Shown here piece after piece: positions 26,636 to 38,087 of a stretch of 64,000 bases of DNA (within the stretch, counting starts at the first letter, position 1; every line of letters begins with the position of its first letter). The stretch is taken from positions 1,674,001 through 1,738,000 of the forward strand of contig JADJTD010000001.1 in the NCBI GenBank assembly GCA_016711345.1, given 5' to 3'. The position numbers and the translations under genes are program-made. Below the pieces are notes generated by a model. The model was not told the origin of the DNA. It saw only the letters and a list, made by a program, of their open reading frames with translations, and searched no databases. The stretch is from Chloracidobacterium sp. Its GTDB lineage: Bacteria; Acidobacteriota; Blastocatellia; Pyrinomonadales; Pyrinomonadaceae.

Positions 26636-27760
26636 CTTTGTTCGTGCTTCTCGTACGATCCTGACAGCTTCCGCGGCTGTATCGGCAATAGCAGTCAAAT
26701 GCCCCATTTTACGGCCGTTACGCGGTTCGATCTTGCCGTAAAGGTGGAGCTTGACGTTTCCATCTGCGATTGATGCTGCCCAGTTGGGTTCGCCATTCTG
26801 CCAAAGATCACCAAGCAGATTTGCCATCGCCGCCGGCCTGTAAAATTCATTCGATCCAAGCGAAAGGCCGCAAACCGCTCGCAACTGCTGCTCAAACTGC
26901 GACGTAACACACGCATCAAACGTGAGATGCCCCGAATTATGCGGACGCGGAGCGAGCTCGTTGACAAGCAGCTTTTCGTCCTTCGTCACAAAAAACTCTA
27001 CGCAGAGCGTACCGATATAGCCCATCATCTCAGTTATATTTTGCGCGATGTTTACTGCCTCAGCATAGATCCTTTCTGAAACGACCGCCGGCGCAAATGA
27101 GATATCAAGAACGTGATTGGCATGTTCATTTTCGATAACGCCATAATGTGCGAAGTTGCCAAATTGGTCGCGTGCACAAACGACCGACACTTCCTTTTCA
27201 AATTCGATAAATACTTCGAGGACAGCCTCCTTTCCGTTTAGGCCGGCATACACTCGCTCGATCTCATCTACGGCAGAAAGTTTGGCTTGACCTTTGCCGT
27301 CATATCCGAAACCAGCCGTTTTTAAAACTGCCGGTAACCCAACTTCTTTTGCGCCGTCAAGGAGATCTTCAATGGTCTTTATGTGCTTAAAAGCAGCAAC
27401 TGGAAAGCCGTTATTGGCAAGAAATGTCTTTTCGCGCAAACGGTTTTGTGTTGTGTGCAGTATCTCGCCTTTTGGATGCACATTGATAAACTGAGAAGCC
27501 GCTTCAACGGTCGCCGCCGGCACATTTTCAAACTCAAACGTAACTACGTCAACCGATCTTGCGAATGCACGAACTGCATCAAGATCGTCATAGGAGGCCG
27601 AAGTCTCAAGATCTGCGATCTGGCCGGTTGGCGTGTCACTCTCAGGCGAGAATGTGTGGACGCGATAGCCCATCTTACGCGCCTCGATCGCAAACATCCG
27701 CCCAAGCTGTCCGCTGCCGAACACGCCAATGGTCGAATTTGGAAGTATCGTTTTCGTCAC
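26594..27760 (-). CDS. purK: N5-carboxyaminoimidazole ribonucleotide synthase
   Basis: 388 residues, GTG start. An ATP-grasp enzyme: N-terminal G-V-F-G-S-G-Q-L-G-R-M, the glycine loop G-F-G-Y-D-G-K-G-Q, E-V-F-I-E-F-E-K-E-V-S-V and the N-E-L-A-P-R-P-H-N-S-G-H block specific to PurK. It carboxylates AIR with bicarbonate and ATP in purine synthesis, handing the product to PurE. purE is on the same strand about 1.3 kb upstream, with an AlkD-like and a zinc-ribbon gene between. The tail overlaps crcB in antisense. Confidence 0.95.
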   Translation of the reverse strand: MTKTILPNSTIGVFGSGQLGRMFAIEARKMGYRVHTFSPESDTPTGQIADLETSASYDDLDAVRAFARSVDVVTFEFENVPAATVEAASQFINVHPKGEILHTTQNRLREKTFLANNGFPVAAFKHIKTIEDLLDGAKEVGLPAVLKTAGFGYDGKGQAKLSAVDEIERVYAGLNGKEAVLEVFIEFEKEVSVVCARDQFGNFAHYGVIENEHANHVLDISFAPAVVSERIYAEAVNIAQNITEMMGYIGTLCVEFFVTKDEKLLVNELAPRPHNSGHLTFDACVTSQFEQQLRAVCGLSLGSNEFYRPAAMANLLGDLWQNGEPNWAASIADGNVKLHLYGKIEPRNGRKMGHLTAIADTAAEAVRIVREARTKLNTATQSNAGHNP

Positions 27761-27849
27761 GTTGGGCGCAAAGCTATTCGCTATAGAAACATAGCTTACC
27801 CCAACTCTGCCGCATTATGAATTCGTGACGATGCTGAATATGCGCAAAG

Positions 27850-28269
27850 CTACTTTTGGGCGGTTTGCATTAACTTTTGCGTTTCTTCCGTTCGCTTCTG
27901 CGATTCGGCAAGGCCTTGGCTGTTTTGAATCGCAGTTTTGTAGTTCTGCTTTTGCTGCTGTTCAAACTGGCTGCGTGTTGACGGAGAGTCAACTACCTGA
28001 TTTGCCTGAGCGCCAGGGCGATTTTTCTCAACCATTTTTACATCGTCGTATGATTTGCCGACTCCGGAAAAAATGTAGTAAGCTCCGCCGCCGATCAGAG
28101 CGAGAAAAAGGAGAGTGTAAAGCCATGAACTGCTTTTTGCAGCCTCGCGCGGGCCGATCCGTTGGCTGCTAACCATGAATCTGGTTCCCATATCATGCCC
28201 GCAGCGACGGCAATCGTAGTCAGACTCAACATTTACGAGCCCGCACTTAGTGCATTTGATTTTGTTCAT
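27850..28269 (-). CDS. Zinc-ribbon membrane protein
   Basis: 139 residues. The first 25 form a zinc ribbon (C-T-K-C and C-R-R-C-G). One membrane helix lies at about 49-68, then a Gln/Lys/Ser-rich helical tail of about 70 residues. I do not know its function; the architecture is common among small Acidobacteria proteins. It lies between purK and the alkD-like gene on the same strand. Confidence 0.65.
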   Translation of the reverse strand: MNKIKCTKCGLVNVESDYDCRRCGHDMGTRFMVSSQRIGPREAAKSSSWLYTLLFLALIGGGAYYIFSGVGKSYDDVKMVEKNRPGAQANQVVDSPSTRSQFEQQQKQNYKTAIQNSQGLAESQKRTEETQKLMQTAQK

Positions 28270-28344
28270 ACTTCGAGCCTCAATAAGGAAGGATCGGGAG
28301 ATAAGCTATATTTTAGACCTTTTGAGGGGATGTTGCAACAAGTT

Positions 28345-29058
28345 TTAACGCGGTGTAATTTTTAACGATTTCTGTATCAGGCGTTCTTTTGTGGTTTCGT
28401 TGGTTAATTCTCGCAAAGCATCGGCGGCGATCCACTTGGCTGACTTTGTATTTTGCGATCTGATACGTTTTGCCGCTTCAACGGAGAGTTTATTGAGTTC
28501 TAAATTCCGCTTGCCGATCTGCCGCAAAGCCCAGTTAACTGCTTTTTTTACGAAATTTCGGTCGTCATCGGCATGCTTTTCAATAACCGGCAGAAAGGCC
28601 GCAAGCTGGTCGTCCAGAGCCTTTTTATCATGCACCGCAAGATAGGCCATCATAGAAAATCCGGCACGCTTCTCAAACTCCGGCTCCCGCTCAGCCCATT
28701 CAACCGCTTTTTCATAAGCAAACGGCGTCCGGCAAAACAAATAACTACACGCTCCGTCAACCGTCGCCCAGTTGTCAAAACCGGCCGCCCACTCATCCAT
28801 TTGCTCACGCGTAACCTGCTTATTGTCGTCGATCATGAACGCAACCGCCCGTGCGTCGTAAATGCCGGACTTCCACAAGTTGAGCGCCGTCGTGTGCCGA
28901 TCTGCCACTAGCTTTTTCAGTTCGCGTGCGTATGTTTTTAGTTCAGGAGTACGAATGCCAAAGGCTTGCGACGTTTTGATCGCATAGCGGTCGAGAACTG
29001 CAAGATTAGACGGATCGCCTAACGCCCGCAGCTCTTTGATGATCTCGTCAACGTTCAT
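28345..29058 (-). CDS. DNA alkylation repair protein, AlkD-like
   Basis: 237 residues, all helical HEAT-like repeats (PF08713 type), with R-T-P-E-L-K near residue 35, [10 protein letters not shown] and [17 protein letters not shown] in the later repeats. AlkD glycosylases excise N3- and N7-alkylated purines. The conserved Trp and Asp positions appear kept, though DNA-structure-binding AlkD relatives without activity also exist. The ATG overlaps the purE stop (ATGA), so it is translationally coupled to purE. Confidence 0.85.
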   Translation of the reverse strand: MNVDEIIKELRALGDPSNLAVLDRYAIKTSQAFGIRTPELKTYARELKKLVADRHTTALNLWKSGIYDARAVAFMIDDNKQVTREQMDEWAAGFDNWATVDGACSYLFCRTPFAYEKAVEWAEREPEFEKRAGFSMMAYLAVHDKKALDDQLAAFLPVIEKHADDDRNFVKKAVNWALRQIGKRNLELNKLSVEAAKRIRSQNTKSAKWIAADALRELTNETTKERLIQKSLKITPR

Positions 29059-29552
29059 TTCAATTTGGTTTTGAGGACGTTTCGAGTTTGCTTTGAGCGA
29101 AATGTGGTGAGTTTTTTTCGAAGATCAGGCCGTGAATTTGCTAGGATCGCTATGGCAAGAAGCGCGGCATTTTTGGCACCCGCATGTCCGATCGCAAGCG
29201 TTCCAACCGGCACGCCCGCGGGCATTTGAGCGATAGACAAAAGCGAATCAAGGCCTTTCAACGACTTGCTTTCAATAGGAACACCAAGCACCGGCAAAAC
29301 GGTCTGCGAAGCGCACATTCCGGGCAGATGTGCCGCGCCGCCCGCTCCGGCGATGATGACCTCTAAGCCTCTTTCCTCCGCTCTTTTCGCAAACTCGAAC
29401 AGCAGATCAGGCGTCCGGTGTGCAGAAACGATCTTAGTCTCGTGCGGCACACCGAATTCAGTCAGCGTCTGCGAAGCGATCTCCATCGTCGGCCAGTCAG
29501 ACTTACTGCCCATGATGATGGCGACGAGCGGTCTTAGTTTCTTTTCGCTCAT
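29055..29552 (-). CDS. purE: N5-carboxyaminoimidazole ribonucleotide mutase
   Basis: 165 residues, with the class I PurE motifs [18 protein letters not shown] and [11 protein letters not shown]. It moves the carboxylate from N5-CAIR to give CAIR. purK is nearby on the same strand, consistent with a class I pair. The C-terminus is a basic extension of a few residues and overlaps the AlkD-like start. Confidence 0.96.
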   Translation of the reverse strand: MSEKKLRPLVAIIMGSKSDWPTMEIASQTLTEFGVPHETKIVSAHRTPDLLFEFAKRAEERGLEVIIAGAGGAAHLPGMCASQTVLPVLGVPIESKSLKGLDSLLSIAQMPAGVPVGTLAIGHAGAKNAALLAIAILANSRPDLRKKLTTFRSKQTRNVLKTKLK

Positions 29553-29720
29553 AAATTTATCATAACAATATAACAGGGATAGTATGGATAAAGGGTAGAG
29601 AAACGCTCTTTTGAAACCTTTCAGCCTATTATCGACTTAAAAACGAACGGCTTACACTGAGTAGCGTTTTGACCCAAAGCAACTTAAAATAGTGTTAATT
29701 ACAAATTTTCCTAACAACGC

Positions 29721-32039
<2,319 letters not shown>

Positions 32040-32105
32040 AAGTACTTGAGAGAGCGGCCAGAAATAATCTTCATGGCTGTCTTGGTCCTTGTAGCCGTTT
32101 TTTGG

Positions 32106-32660
32106 CTATTTTTTATAGGGCTCCATCATATAAATCGTTTGCTTAGCTGGTTTGTCAGCGGTCGCTTTCCATTCGAGCACAGCCCGCCATTTCCCCCCGG
32201 GTTGACGTTCGAAACGATAGGAATTTCCTTCGCCAACGATGGGAACGAACTGAATGTGGTCGTCTGTGATTTCACTTGCGGCGACCCTGCGAGCGTCTGT
32301 GGTAGTAAAGCGAAATTCGCCATTTACCAATGCGTAACGCGTCCTGTCTTTGACTGTTTTTAGGGTAGCATCTTCAAAGCTCTCTACAATCAGCGATGTA
32401 TCTTCGAACTTATACCTTTCGTAAAAACCTTCCTCCCCTTCGCCGGAACCGCGCCAAGTGCCTTCAAGCCACTTGATGCGAGCAATATCAGCAGGGGTTA
32501 CGTCTTTTTTCCAGTTTGCTGTTACCGGTGGAGGAACATTCGTGTTGTTGGTGTTGATGCTGGTGTTGGCAGTGGTGTCAGTGCCGCCTGAGCATCCAAC
32601 TAAGCCCGCAGCGCATGCTAAAATCAAAATAAAGCTAAATCTGTACGTAATTTTCTTCAT
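32106..32660 (-). CDS. Lipoprotein of unknown function
   Basis: 184 residues. The lipobox G-L-V-G-C lies at about residues 19-23, followed by an Asn/Thr-rich linker and a beta-rich domain (about 55-180) with L-E-G-T-W-R-G-S-G and E-R-Y-K-F-E-D, resembling the lipocalin-like DUF6265 type. Its start overlaps the stop of the pterin dehydratase gene (ATGA). Probably envelope-anchored; ligand unknown. Confidence 0.65.
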   Translation of the reverse strand: MKKITYRFSFILILACAAGLVGCSGGTDTTANTSINTNNTNVPPPVTANWKKDVTPADIARIKWLEGTWRGSGEGEEGFYERYKFEDTSLIVESFEDATLKTVKDRTRYALVNGEFRFTTTDARRVAASEITDDHIQFVPIVGEGNSYRFERQPGGKWRAVLEWKATADKPAKQTIYMMEPYKK

Positions 32661-32938
32661 ATTTCATCAATCCTTTTTGCCAGAGCAATATCAACATCGG
32701 TTATACCACCTCTATCGTGTGTTGTTAAAGCGATCTCGGCGTAGCCCCATCCAAATGTAATGTCAGGATGGTGATCCGCAACTTCTGCTAGTGCTCCAAC
32801 TTCATTTACAAAATCTAATGCTGAAGAGAAGTTTTCGAATTTTAACCGTTTTTTTAGTAATTTTCCATCGACTGTCCAGGCGTTGAGGCTGCGAAGTGCC
32901 TGCTCCAGTTTGCTTTCTCCTAATATTTGACGCTGCAT
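32657..32938 (-). CDS. 4a-hydroxytetrahydrobiopterin dehydratase
   Basis: 93 residues from the ATG at 32938; an upstream in-frame start would overlap the divergent gene and adds unrelated sequence. The PCD signature is visible as A-D-H-H-P-D-I-T-F, followed by I-A-L-T-T-H-D-R-G-G-I-T. It recycles pterin cofactor, normally for aromatic amino acid hydroxylases; no such hydroxylase is in this window. Translationally coupled to the following lipoprotein. Confidence 0.9.
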   Translation of the reverse strand: MQRQILGESKLEQALRSLNAWTVDGKLLKKRLKFENFSSALDFVNEVGALAEVADHHPDITFGWGYAEIALTTHDRGGITDVDIALAKRIDEI

Positions 32939-33045
32939 AACTTCATTTCCCTTTTTGTCACCCGCGCACTGTAATAATTCTGACCTTTTTGGCATTTTAC
33001 GCTATACTTTATGTTTTTGGTAATTTCATAGAAGGCATTTTTATT

Positions 33046-33564
33046 ATGCGTATTTGGTCAATAGTTTTAATATTTTCATTCGCCGCCTTTTTAACTTCAT
33101 GCGGTGAACAACAGCCCGCGACGCCGCTCGAAACATACAAAACATACACTAAAGCTATCAAACGAAAGGACACGGCGGCAATGAAGCTTCTGCTTTCCGA
33201 GGCGACGATAAAGATGAACGAACAAGAGGCAACGGCTCAGGGAGTGTCCGTCGATGACATTGTAAAACGCGAGACGCTATTTATCGAGAGCCAGAAATCG
33301 GTCGAGTATCGCGACGAAAAGATAGATGGAGACAAGGCAACCCTACAGGTCAAAAATTCGTTCGGTTCGTGGGAAACCGTTCCTTTCGTTCGCGAAGAAG
33401 GCGTCTGGAAGATCGATAAGCTTGGCCAGGCCAACCAAATGATGAAGGACATCCTAAACAGGCAAAAGCAAGCTTTCGGCGACGAAGGCACCATACACAA
33501 TAAGGCATTTGGCGAGGATGTGGACGATTCCGCACCTATCGAAGAAATGCCCAAGGGAGAGTAA
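33046..33564 (+). CDS. DUF4878-like lipoprotein
   Basis: 172 residues from the ATG at 33046, chosen because the signal peptide starts there (lipobox F-L-T-S-C at about 18). The mature part begins with T-P-L-E-T-Y-K-T-Y-T-K-A-I-K-R-K-D-T-A-A, which matches the SnoaL/DUF4878 fold seen in small lipoproteins, and ends in an acidic tail. Function unknown. The downstream DUF1015 gene is only 5 bases away, so they are likely co-transcribed. Confidence 0.7.
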   Translation: MRIWSIVLIFSFAAFLTSCGEQQPATPLETYKTYTKAIKRKDTAAMKLLLSEATIKMNEQEATAQGVSVDDIVKRETLFIESQKSVEYRDEKIDGDKATLQVKNSFGSWETVPFVREEGVWKIDKLGQANQMMKDILNRQKQAFGDEGTIHNKAFGEDVDDSAPIEEMPKGE

Positions 33565-33569
33565 AAACA

Positions 33570-34796
33570 TTGGCAATTATTAAGCCTTTTCAAGCTTTAC
33601 GGCCAATAGCTGAAGAAGCAAAGCGTGTAGCATGTGTGCCTTACGACGTTGTCTATGAGTCGGAGGTCCGTAAATTCATTGCGTCAAATTCATTAAGCTT
33701 TTTGCGTGTGACACGCGCCGAGGCAGAATTTCCCGAAGGAACGACAATCGCTCCTGAAATAGTCTTTGAGCGAGCCCGCCAAAATCTGGAAAATTTTATT
33801 AAAGAAGGCATTCTTGTCAAAGACCCCGAGCGAGCATTTTATGTATATCAACTCGTCGCCGAGAGCCATACGCAGACGGGACTTGTTGGTTGCGTTGCGA
33901 TAGACGATTATGAATCGGGCCATGTCAAAAAGCACGAGAAAGTGAGGCCTGACAAGGTTGAAGATCGCACCGGGCATATGCTAGCCGTTAAGGCTCAAAC
34001 CGGACTTATCTTCCTGGCATTTCGCGGCACTGATAAAATACACGCTTTGTTCGCAGAAAAGACAACTGCTCCGCCGCTTTACGAATTTGAGTGTCCGGCG
34101 GGCATTGTCCAGCGCGTTTGGCGGGCCGAACACACCGACGAGTGGGCCGCGGCATTTACTGAGGTTCCGGATCTATACATCGCCGATGGTCATCATCGAG
34201 CAGAGAGCGCCCGACTTGCGCGCGAAAAGATGCGTGCTGACAACCCCGCACATACGGGTGCGGAGGATTACAATTTTGTTGTCGCGGGCATGTATCCAGC
34301 AGAAGATCTACGGATATTGCCTTATAATCGTGTCGTAAAAGACCTCAACGGCCTTTCGACCGAAGAGTTTTTTGAACGGATCCAGGAGAATTTTGTTCTT
34401 GTGGATTCCGGCGAGAAAGTACCCCAAAATCATGGCGAGGTTTGCATGTATCTCGACGGCAAGTGGCATAAGCTGCGATTTAACGTTGCTTATGTCCGTC
34501 AACCAGACCCGATCGAGCGTCTTGATGTCAGCATTTTGCAGAACTTTCTCCTCGAACCGGTGTTGGGTATCCGTGATGCTCGAACGGACCAGCGAATCGG
34601 GTTTGTAGGCGGAGCCCGAGGAACCGGTGAGCTTGAGCGCATCATTGATGAAGGCATTGCAAAGGTCGCGTTTTCGATGTTCGCAACAACGATGGACGAT
34701 CTATTTGCCGTTTCAGACATGGGTGAGATCATGCCGCCAAAATCGACGTGGTTCGAGCCGAAACTAAAAGATGGATTGCTCGTCCACATGATCTAA
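33570..34796 (+). CDS. DUF1015 family protein
   Basis: 408 residues starting at TTG, supported by AAGGGAGAG 8 bases upstream and by the family N-terminus I-I-K-P-F-Q-A-L-R-P. Further family blocks: P-Y-D-V-V, L-R-V-T-R-A-E, R-P-D-K-V-E-D-R-T, I-A-D-G-H-H-R-A and F-V-G-G. DUF1015 proteins are widespread in bacteria and sometimes near serine-synthesis genes; no activity is established to my knowledge. The I-A-D-G-H-H-R motif looks catalytic or metal-binding. It directly precedes pdxH (one base between). Confidence 0.88.
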   Translation: MAIIKPFQALRPIAEEAKRVACVPYDVVYESEVRKFIASNSLSFLRVTRAEAEFPEGTTIAPEIVFERARQNLENFIKEGILVKDPERAFYVYQLVAESHTQTGLVGCVAIDDYESGHVKKHEKVRPDKVEDRTGHMLAVKAQTGLIFLAFRGTDKIHALFAEKTTAPPLYEFECPAGIVQRVWRAEHTDEWAAAFTEVPDLYIADGHHRAESARLAREKMRADNPAHTGAEDYNFVVAGMYPAEDLRILPYNRVVKDLNGLSTEEFFERIQENFVLVDSGEKVPQNHGEVCMYLDGKWHKLRFNVAYVRQPDPIERLDVSILQNFLLEPVLGIRDARTDQRIGFVGGARGTGELERIIDEGIAKVAFSMFATTMDDLFAVSDMGEIMPPKSTWFEPKLKDGLLVHMI

Positions 34797-34797
34797 A

Positions 34798-35433
34798 ATG
34801 ACCGACCTTTTCGACATTCGTAGAGATTTTGCTTCCGACGGTTTGTTGGAATCCACCATGTCTGCCGACCCTTTTGAACAATTTTCGGGGTGGTTCGATG
34901 ACGCGCTAAACGCGGATATTCTTGACCCTAATGCGATGACCGTTTCGACGGTCGGCGTGGACAACAGACCTTCGGTGCGTGTCGTTCTGCTCAAGGGTTT
35001 TGACGCAGCAGGTTTTGTTTTCTTTACAAACTACGAAAGCAACAAGGGCACGGATCTTACAAACAACCCTCATACTGTTTTTCATTTTTTCTGGCCACAG
35101 CTAAATCGACAGGTTGCGATATATGGCAGCGTCGTAAAAACCAGCCGTGAGGAATCGGAAAAATACTTTAACTCCCGTCCGGTCGATAGTCGTCTGGCGG
35201 CTTGGGCTTCGGCGCAAAGTAGCGAGATCAAGTCCCGCAAAGTTTTGGAAGAGCGCTTTGATGAGGTTCGCGATAAATTTGGCGACGACGTTCCACTGCC
35301 GCCATTCTGGGGTGGTTTCAGATTGAAGCCCGAAAAATTCGAGTTCTGGCAAGGCCGACAAAATCGTCTGCACGACCGCGTCTGTTACGAACTCCGCGAA
35401 GAAGCATGGGAACTTTGCCGTCTGTCGCCCTAA
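34798..35433 (+). CDS. pdxH: Pyridoxamine/pyridoxine 5'-phosphate oxidase
   Basis: 211 residues, the normal length. An FMN-binding split barrel with N-A-M-T-V-S-T-V, R-V-V-L-L-K-G-F-D, F-F-T-N-Y-E-S-N-K-G, S-R-L-A-A-W-A-S-A-Q-S and the C-terminal F-E-F-W-Q-G-R-Q-N-R-L-H-D-R. It makes pyridoxal 5'-phosphate. It is close behind the DUF1015 gene and ahead of a GNAT gene on the same strand. Confidence 0.96.
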   Translation: MTDLFDIRRDFASDGLLESTMSADPFEQFSGWFDDALNADILDPNAMTVSTVGVDNRPSVRVVLLKGFDAAGFVFFTNYESNKGTDLTNNPHTVFHFFWPQLNRQVAIYGSVVKTSREESEKYFNSRPVDSRLAAWASAQSSEIKSRKVLEERFDEVRDKFGDDVPLPPFWGGFRLKPEKFEFWQGRQNRLHDRVCYELREEAWELCRLSP

Positions 35434-35440
35434 TATCAAT

Positions 35441-35956
35441 ATGTTTGAAACTGAAAGGTTAATAATAAGAAAGATCACACCCGACGATCTGGCTTGGTTG
35501 ATAGAGATGCGGTCGGCTGAGGCAGTAAATCGATACATGGGCGGAGCGCGGATGCAGAACGCCGAATCACTTGCGGCGCGGCTGCCATTTTATCTGGAAT
35601 GTCATGAAAAATTTGGATTCGGATTTAGCATAATGATCCTCAGATCTACTGGGGAAATGATCGGCACCAGCGGCCTCCAGCCGCTCGAAGATACGGGTGA
35701 GATCGAGGTCGGCTACAATTTAGTTGAGAAATATTGGCAGCAAGGTTTTGGCTATGAATGCGCGCATGCGTGGCTAAAATACGGATTTGAAACTGCCGGC
35801 CTTACTCGCATTGTTGCCGTAGCCGATCCCGAAAATACAGGTTCCTGGCGCATAATGGAAAAATGTGGAATGCTCTACGAGAAAACCGAAAAGCATTACG
35901 GCGAACAATGTGTATTTTATGCCATCTCGCGAGATGAATTTTTCAAAATCCAGTGA
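35441..35956 (+). CDS. GNAT-family N-acetyltransferase (RimJ/RimL-like)
   Basis: 171 residues. The start E-T-E-R-L-I-I-R-K is typical of the RimJ/RimL group. E-V-G-Y-N-L-V-E-K-Y-W-Q-Q-G-F-G-Y-E-C-A forms the acetyl-CoA site, and N-T-G-S-W-R-I-M-E-K-C-G-M follows. Substrate cannot be told. The stop overlaps the next gene's GTG (GTGA), showing coupled translation. Confidence 0.88.
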   Translation: MFETERLIIRKITPDDLAWLIEMRSAEAVNRYMGGARMQNAESLAARLPFYLECHEKFGFGFSIMILRSTGEMIGTSGLQPLEDTGEIEVGYNLVEKYWQQGFGYECAHAWLKYGFETAGLTRIVAVADPENTGSWRIMEKCGMLYEKTEKHYGEQCVFYAISRDEFFKIQ

Positions 35957-36468
35957 AGCCAAATATTCCCAAGCTAATTTTCGCCGCTCTCCTGAGTTTT
36001 TATTTTCTCTGGATCGCGTACGATCCGATGCAAGGCAGCTTTTTGGACAATGTCGATCTGCCTATTCACGAAACCGGGCATCTGTTGTTTCGCATCCTCG
36101 GTGAGTTTATTGGGATTGCGGGCGGGTCGTTGTTTCAGGTGATATTTCCGGCTGTTTTTGTCGGTTATTTTCTATGGCAGAAAAGTTATTATTCTGCCGC
36201 TATCGTTTTGCTGTGGGTCGGGCAGAGTATTTTGAATGTTTGGGTTTATGCTGCTGATGCGGTTGTGATGCAGCTTGTTTTAACAAGCGGCTTCACCGGC
36301 AGTGAAGGAAGTTTTCACGATTGGAATTATCTGCTGACCGCGACCGGCCTTATAAATTCCACAAAAACCGTCGCCGGTATTATTCGCTTCATCGGAACTG
36401 TTACTATTATTTTTGCGGGAGCATCGGCGATCTATTTTTCGTTTATACCTGCGGAAGACGATCTATGA
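35953..36468 (+). CDS. Membrane protein with HETGH (M50-like) motif
   Basis: 171 residues, GTG start in overlap with the GNAT stop. About four or five membrane helices. H39-E-T-G-H43 fits the HExxH zinc site of site-2 (M50) proteases, sits next to a hydrophobic helix, and is followed by a G-G-S-L-F-Q-V-I-F-P stretch that recalls the M50B-like G-x-x-x-N/S-P pattern. The third zinc ligand is not obvious; an Asp in N-V-W-V-Y-A-A-D-A is a candidate. It could be an intramembrane protease or a non-catalytic relative. Its end overlaps the SDR start (ATGA). Confidence 0.6.
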   Translation: MKPNIPKLIFAALLSFYFLWIAYDPMQGSFLDNVDLPIHETGHLLFRILGEFIGIAGGSLFQVIFPAVFVGYFLWQKSYYSAAIVLLWVGQSILNVWVYAADAVVMQLVLTSGFTGSEGSFHDWNYLLTATGLINSTKTVAGIIRFIGTVTIIFAGASAIYFSFIPAEDDL

Positions 36469-37250
36469 AGGCAACTCTGATCACAGGTGCATCCAGCGGT
36501 ATAGGCGAGGCATTTGCACGGCGGCTCGCTGCTGAAAAGCATGATCTTGTGTTGGTTGCCCGTTCAGAAAAAGCCCTTCACGAATTGTGCGACGAACTGA
36601 TGCTCGAACACAAGATCACGGCCCATTACGTGACACTTGACCTGACCGAAGCAGACGCCGATGAGCGACTATTCGAAGAAACAGAGAAGCATGGATTTGA
36701 GATAGCTTGGCTTATCAACAACGCCGGCTTTGGCTCGTATGGTGATTTTGCGAAACTTGACCATGATACCGAAACGCGAATGATCGATCTAAATATTCGT
36801 TCGCTTGTCGCGTTGACGCACCGGTATTTGCAGGGAATGAGGAAGCGGAAAAGTGGAACGATCATCAACGTGTCGTCCGCTGCGGGTTTTCAACCGATCC
36901 CTTTTATGTCAACTTATGCGGCAACAAAGGCTTTCGTAAATTCTTTTTCCGAGGCCATTGCCGCAGAAAATCGACCGTTTGGCATACAGGTAATGGCACT
37001 CTGTCCGGGACCGACAAAAACAAATTTTCAAGCCGTTGCCAGACTTGATCTTCCCGTCGAGATCAAAGGCAAGCAAACTGCGGAAGAAGTTGTCGAAGCG
37101 GCTTTGCGCGGCGTCAAAAGTGGACGGACAAGGATTGTATCGGGATTTACGAACGACCTTGTGTCACGCGTCGTAAACTTTGTACCGAATATTGTTATTA
37201 CACGTTTGATGGCCAGAGCATTGCGTTCGAAGTATCAGGAAGGCGAATGA
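36465..37250 (+). CDS. Short-chain dehydrogenase/reductase
   Basis: 261 residues from the ATG at 36465, which overlaps the stop before it. Classical SDR: T-G-A-S-S-G-I-G-E-A cofactor motif, N-N-A-G-F, catalytic Ser in N-V-S-S-A-A-G and Y-A-A-T-K. The Gly-Ile-Gly and downstream residues fit NADP(H). Closest type by memory is the DltE/YdfG-like group; the substrate is unknown. Its end overlaps the next gene (ATGA). Confidence 0.92.
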   Translation: MKATLITGASSGIGEAFARRLAAEKHDLVLVARSEKALHELCDELMLEHKITAHYVTLDLTEADADERLFEETEKHGFEIAWLINNAGFGSYGDFAKLDHDTETRMIDLNIRSLVALTHRYLQGMRKRKSGTIINVSSAAGFQPIPFMSTYAATKAFVNSFSEAIAAENRPFGIQVMALCPGPTKTNFQAVARLDLPVEIKGKQTAEEVVEAALRGVKSGRTRIVSGFTNDLVSRVVNFVPNIVITRLMARALRSKYQEGE

Positions 37251-38077
37251 AGTTCACGGTTTTAGGCAGTGGATCAAGCGGCAATGCCGTTTTGATCTCA
37301 ACCGAGCGGACCAATGTTTTGGTTGACGCGGGAATGAGCGCGCGCGAAATTTTGCGACGGCTTGGTGAGGTAGGTGTCGCCTTCGATCAGCTAGACGCCA
37401 TACTTCTCACTCACGAGCACGGCGATCACGCAGGCGGACTGCGCGTTTTGATGGGTTCGGTCAATTGTCCTGTTTATATTTCGCGACCGACTGAGGCTGC
37501 TTTCTACGACACTCGAAAAGGCGGACAAAACGGCGACAGCGAATCGTCCAAACGACAAGCGGCGTTAAAGAACCGAACTGTCGAGATAGAATCGAATCAT
37601 GATTTTCGGATCGGCGATATCGATTTTGAACCGTTCAGTGTGCCGCACGACGCCGCGGATAACTTTGGCTTTGTGGCTAAGAAAGACGGTATGCGAATCG
37701 CGACGCTAATGGATTTTGGCCACATCAGCGAGCTTATCAAAGAAAAACTAAAAGGCTGTGACGCGATCGTTATCGAATCGAACCATAGCCGTGACATGCT
37801 CCGTGCATGTTCGATGTACACATGGGATTTAAAGCAAAGAATAATGTCCCGAACCGGCCATCTCTCAAACGAAGATCTCTACGATTGGCTTTCAGTTGAT
37901 TTTGACGGACGAGCGAGGCACATCGTGCTGGCACACCTTTCCCAGCGTGCTAACGAACCTCATCTGGCCAAAATCACTGCGGAAACAGCACTGCAGATGC
38001 GTCCGCCGCTATTCAAATCCGAGACAACGATTACTATCTCGTATCCAAAACAACCTACCGCATGGATTCAATTCTAG
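37247..38077 (+). CDS. MBL-fold hydrolase, YycJ/WalJ-like
   Basis: 276 residues of the metallo-beta-lactamase superfamily. F-T-V-L-G-S-G-S-S-G-N-A at the start and T-H-E-H-G-D-H-A-G-G (H-x-H-x-D-H) give the di-metal site; E-S-N-H-S-R-D-M-L and H-I-V-L-A-H-L-S-Q follow in the order of YycJ proteins. YycJ/WalJ is a 5'-exonuclease associated with mismatch repair in Firmicutes. It ends the overlapping plus-strand cluster and is convergent with rnhB. Confidence 0.88.
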   Translation: MKFTVLGSGSSGNAVLISTERTNVLVDAGMSAREILRRLGEVGVAFDQLDAILLTHEHGDHAGGLRVLMGSVNCPVYISRPTEAAFYDTRKGGQNGDSESSKRQAALKNRTVEIESNHDFRIGDIDFEPFSVPHDAADNFGFVAKKDGMRIATLMDFGHISELIKEKLKGCDAIVIESNHSRDMLRACSMYTWDLKQRIMSRTGHLSNEDLYDWLSVDFDGRARHIVLAHLSQRANEPHLAKITAETALQMRPPLFKSETTITISYPKQPTAWIQF

Positions 38078-38087
38078 CTGTCCTCGA

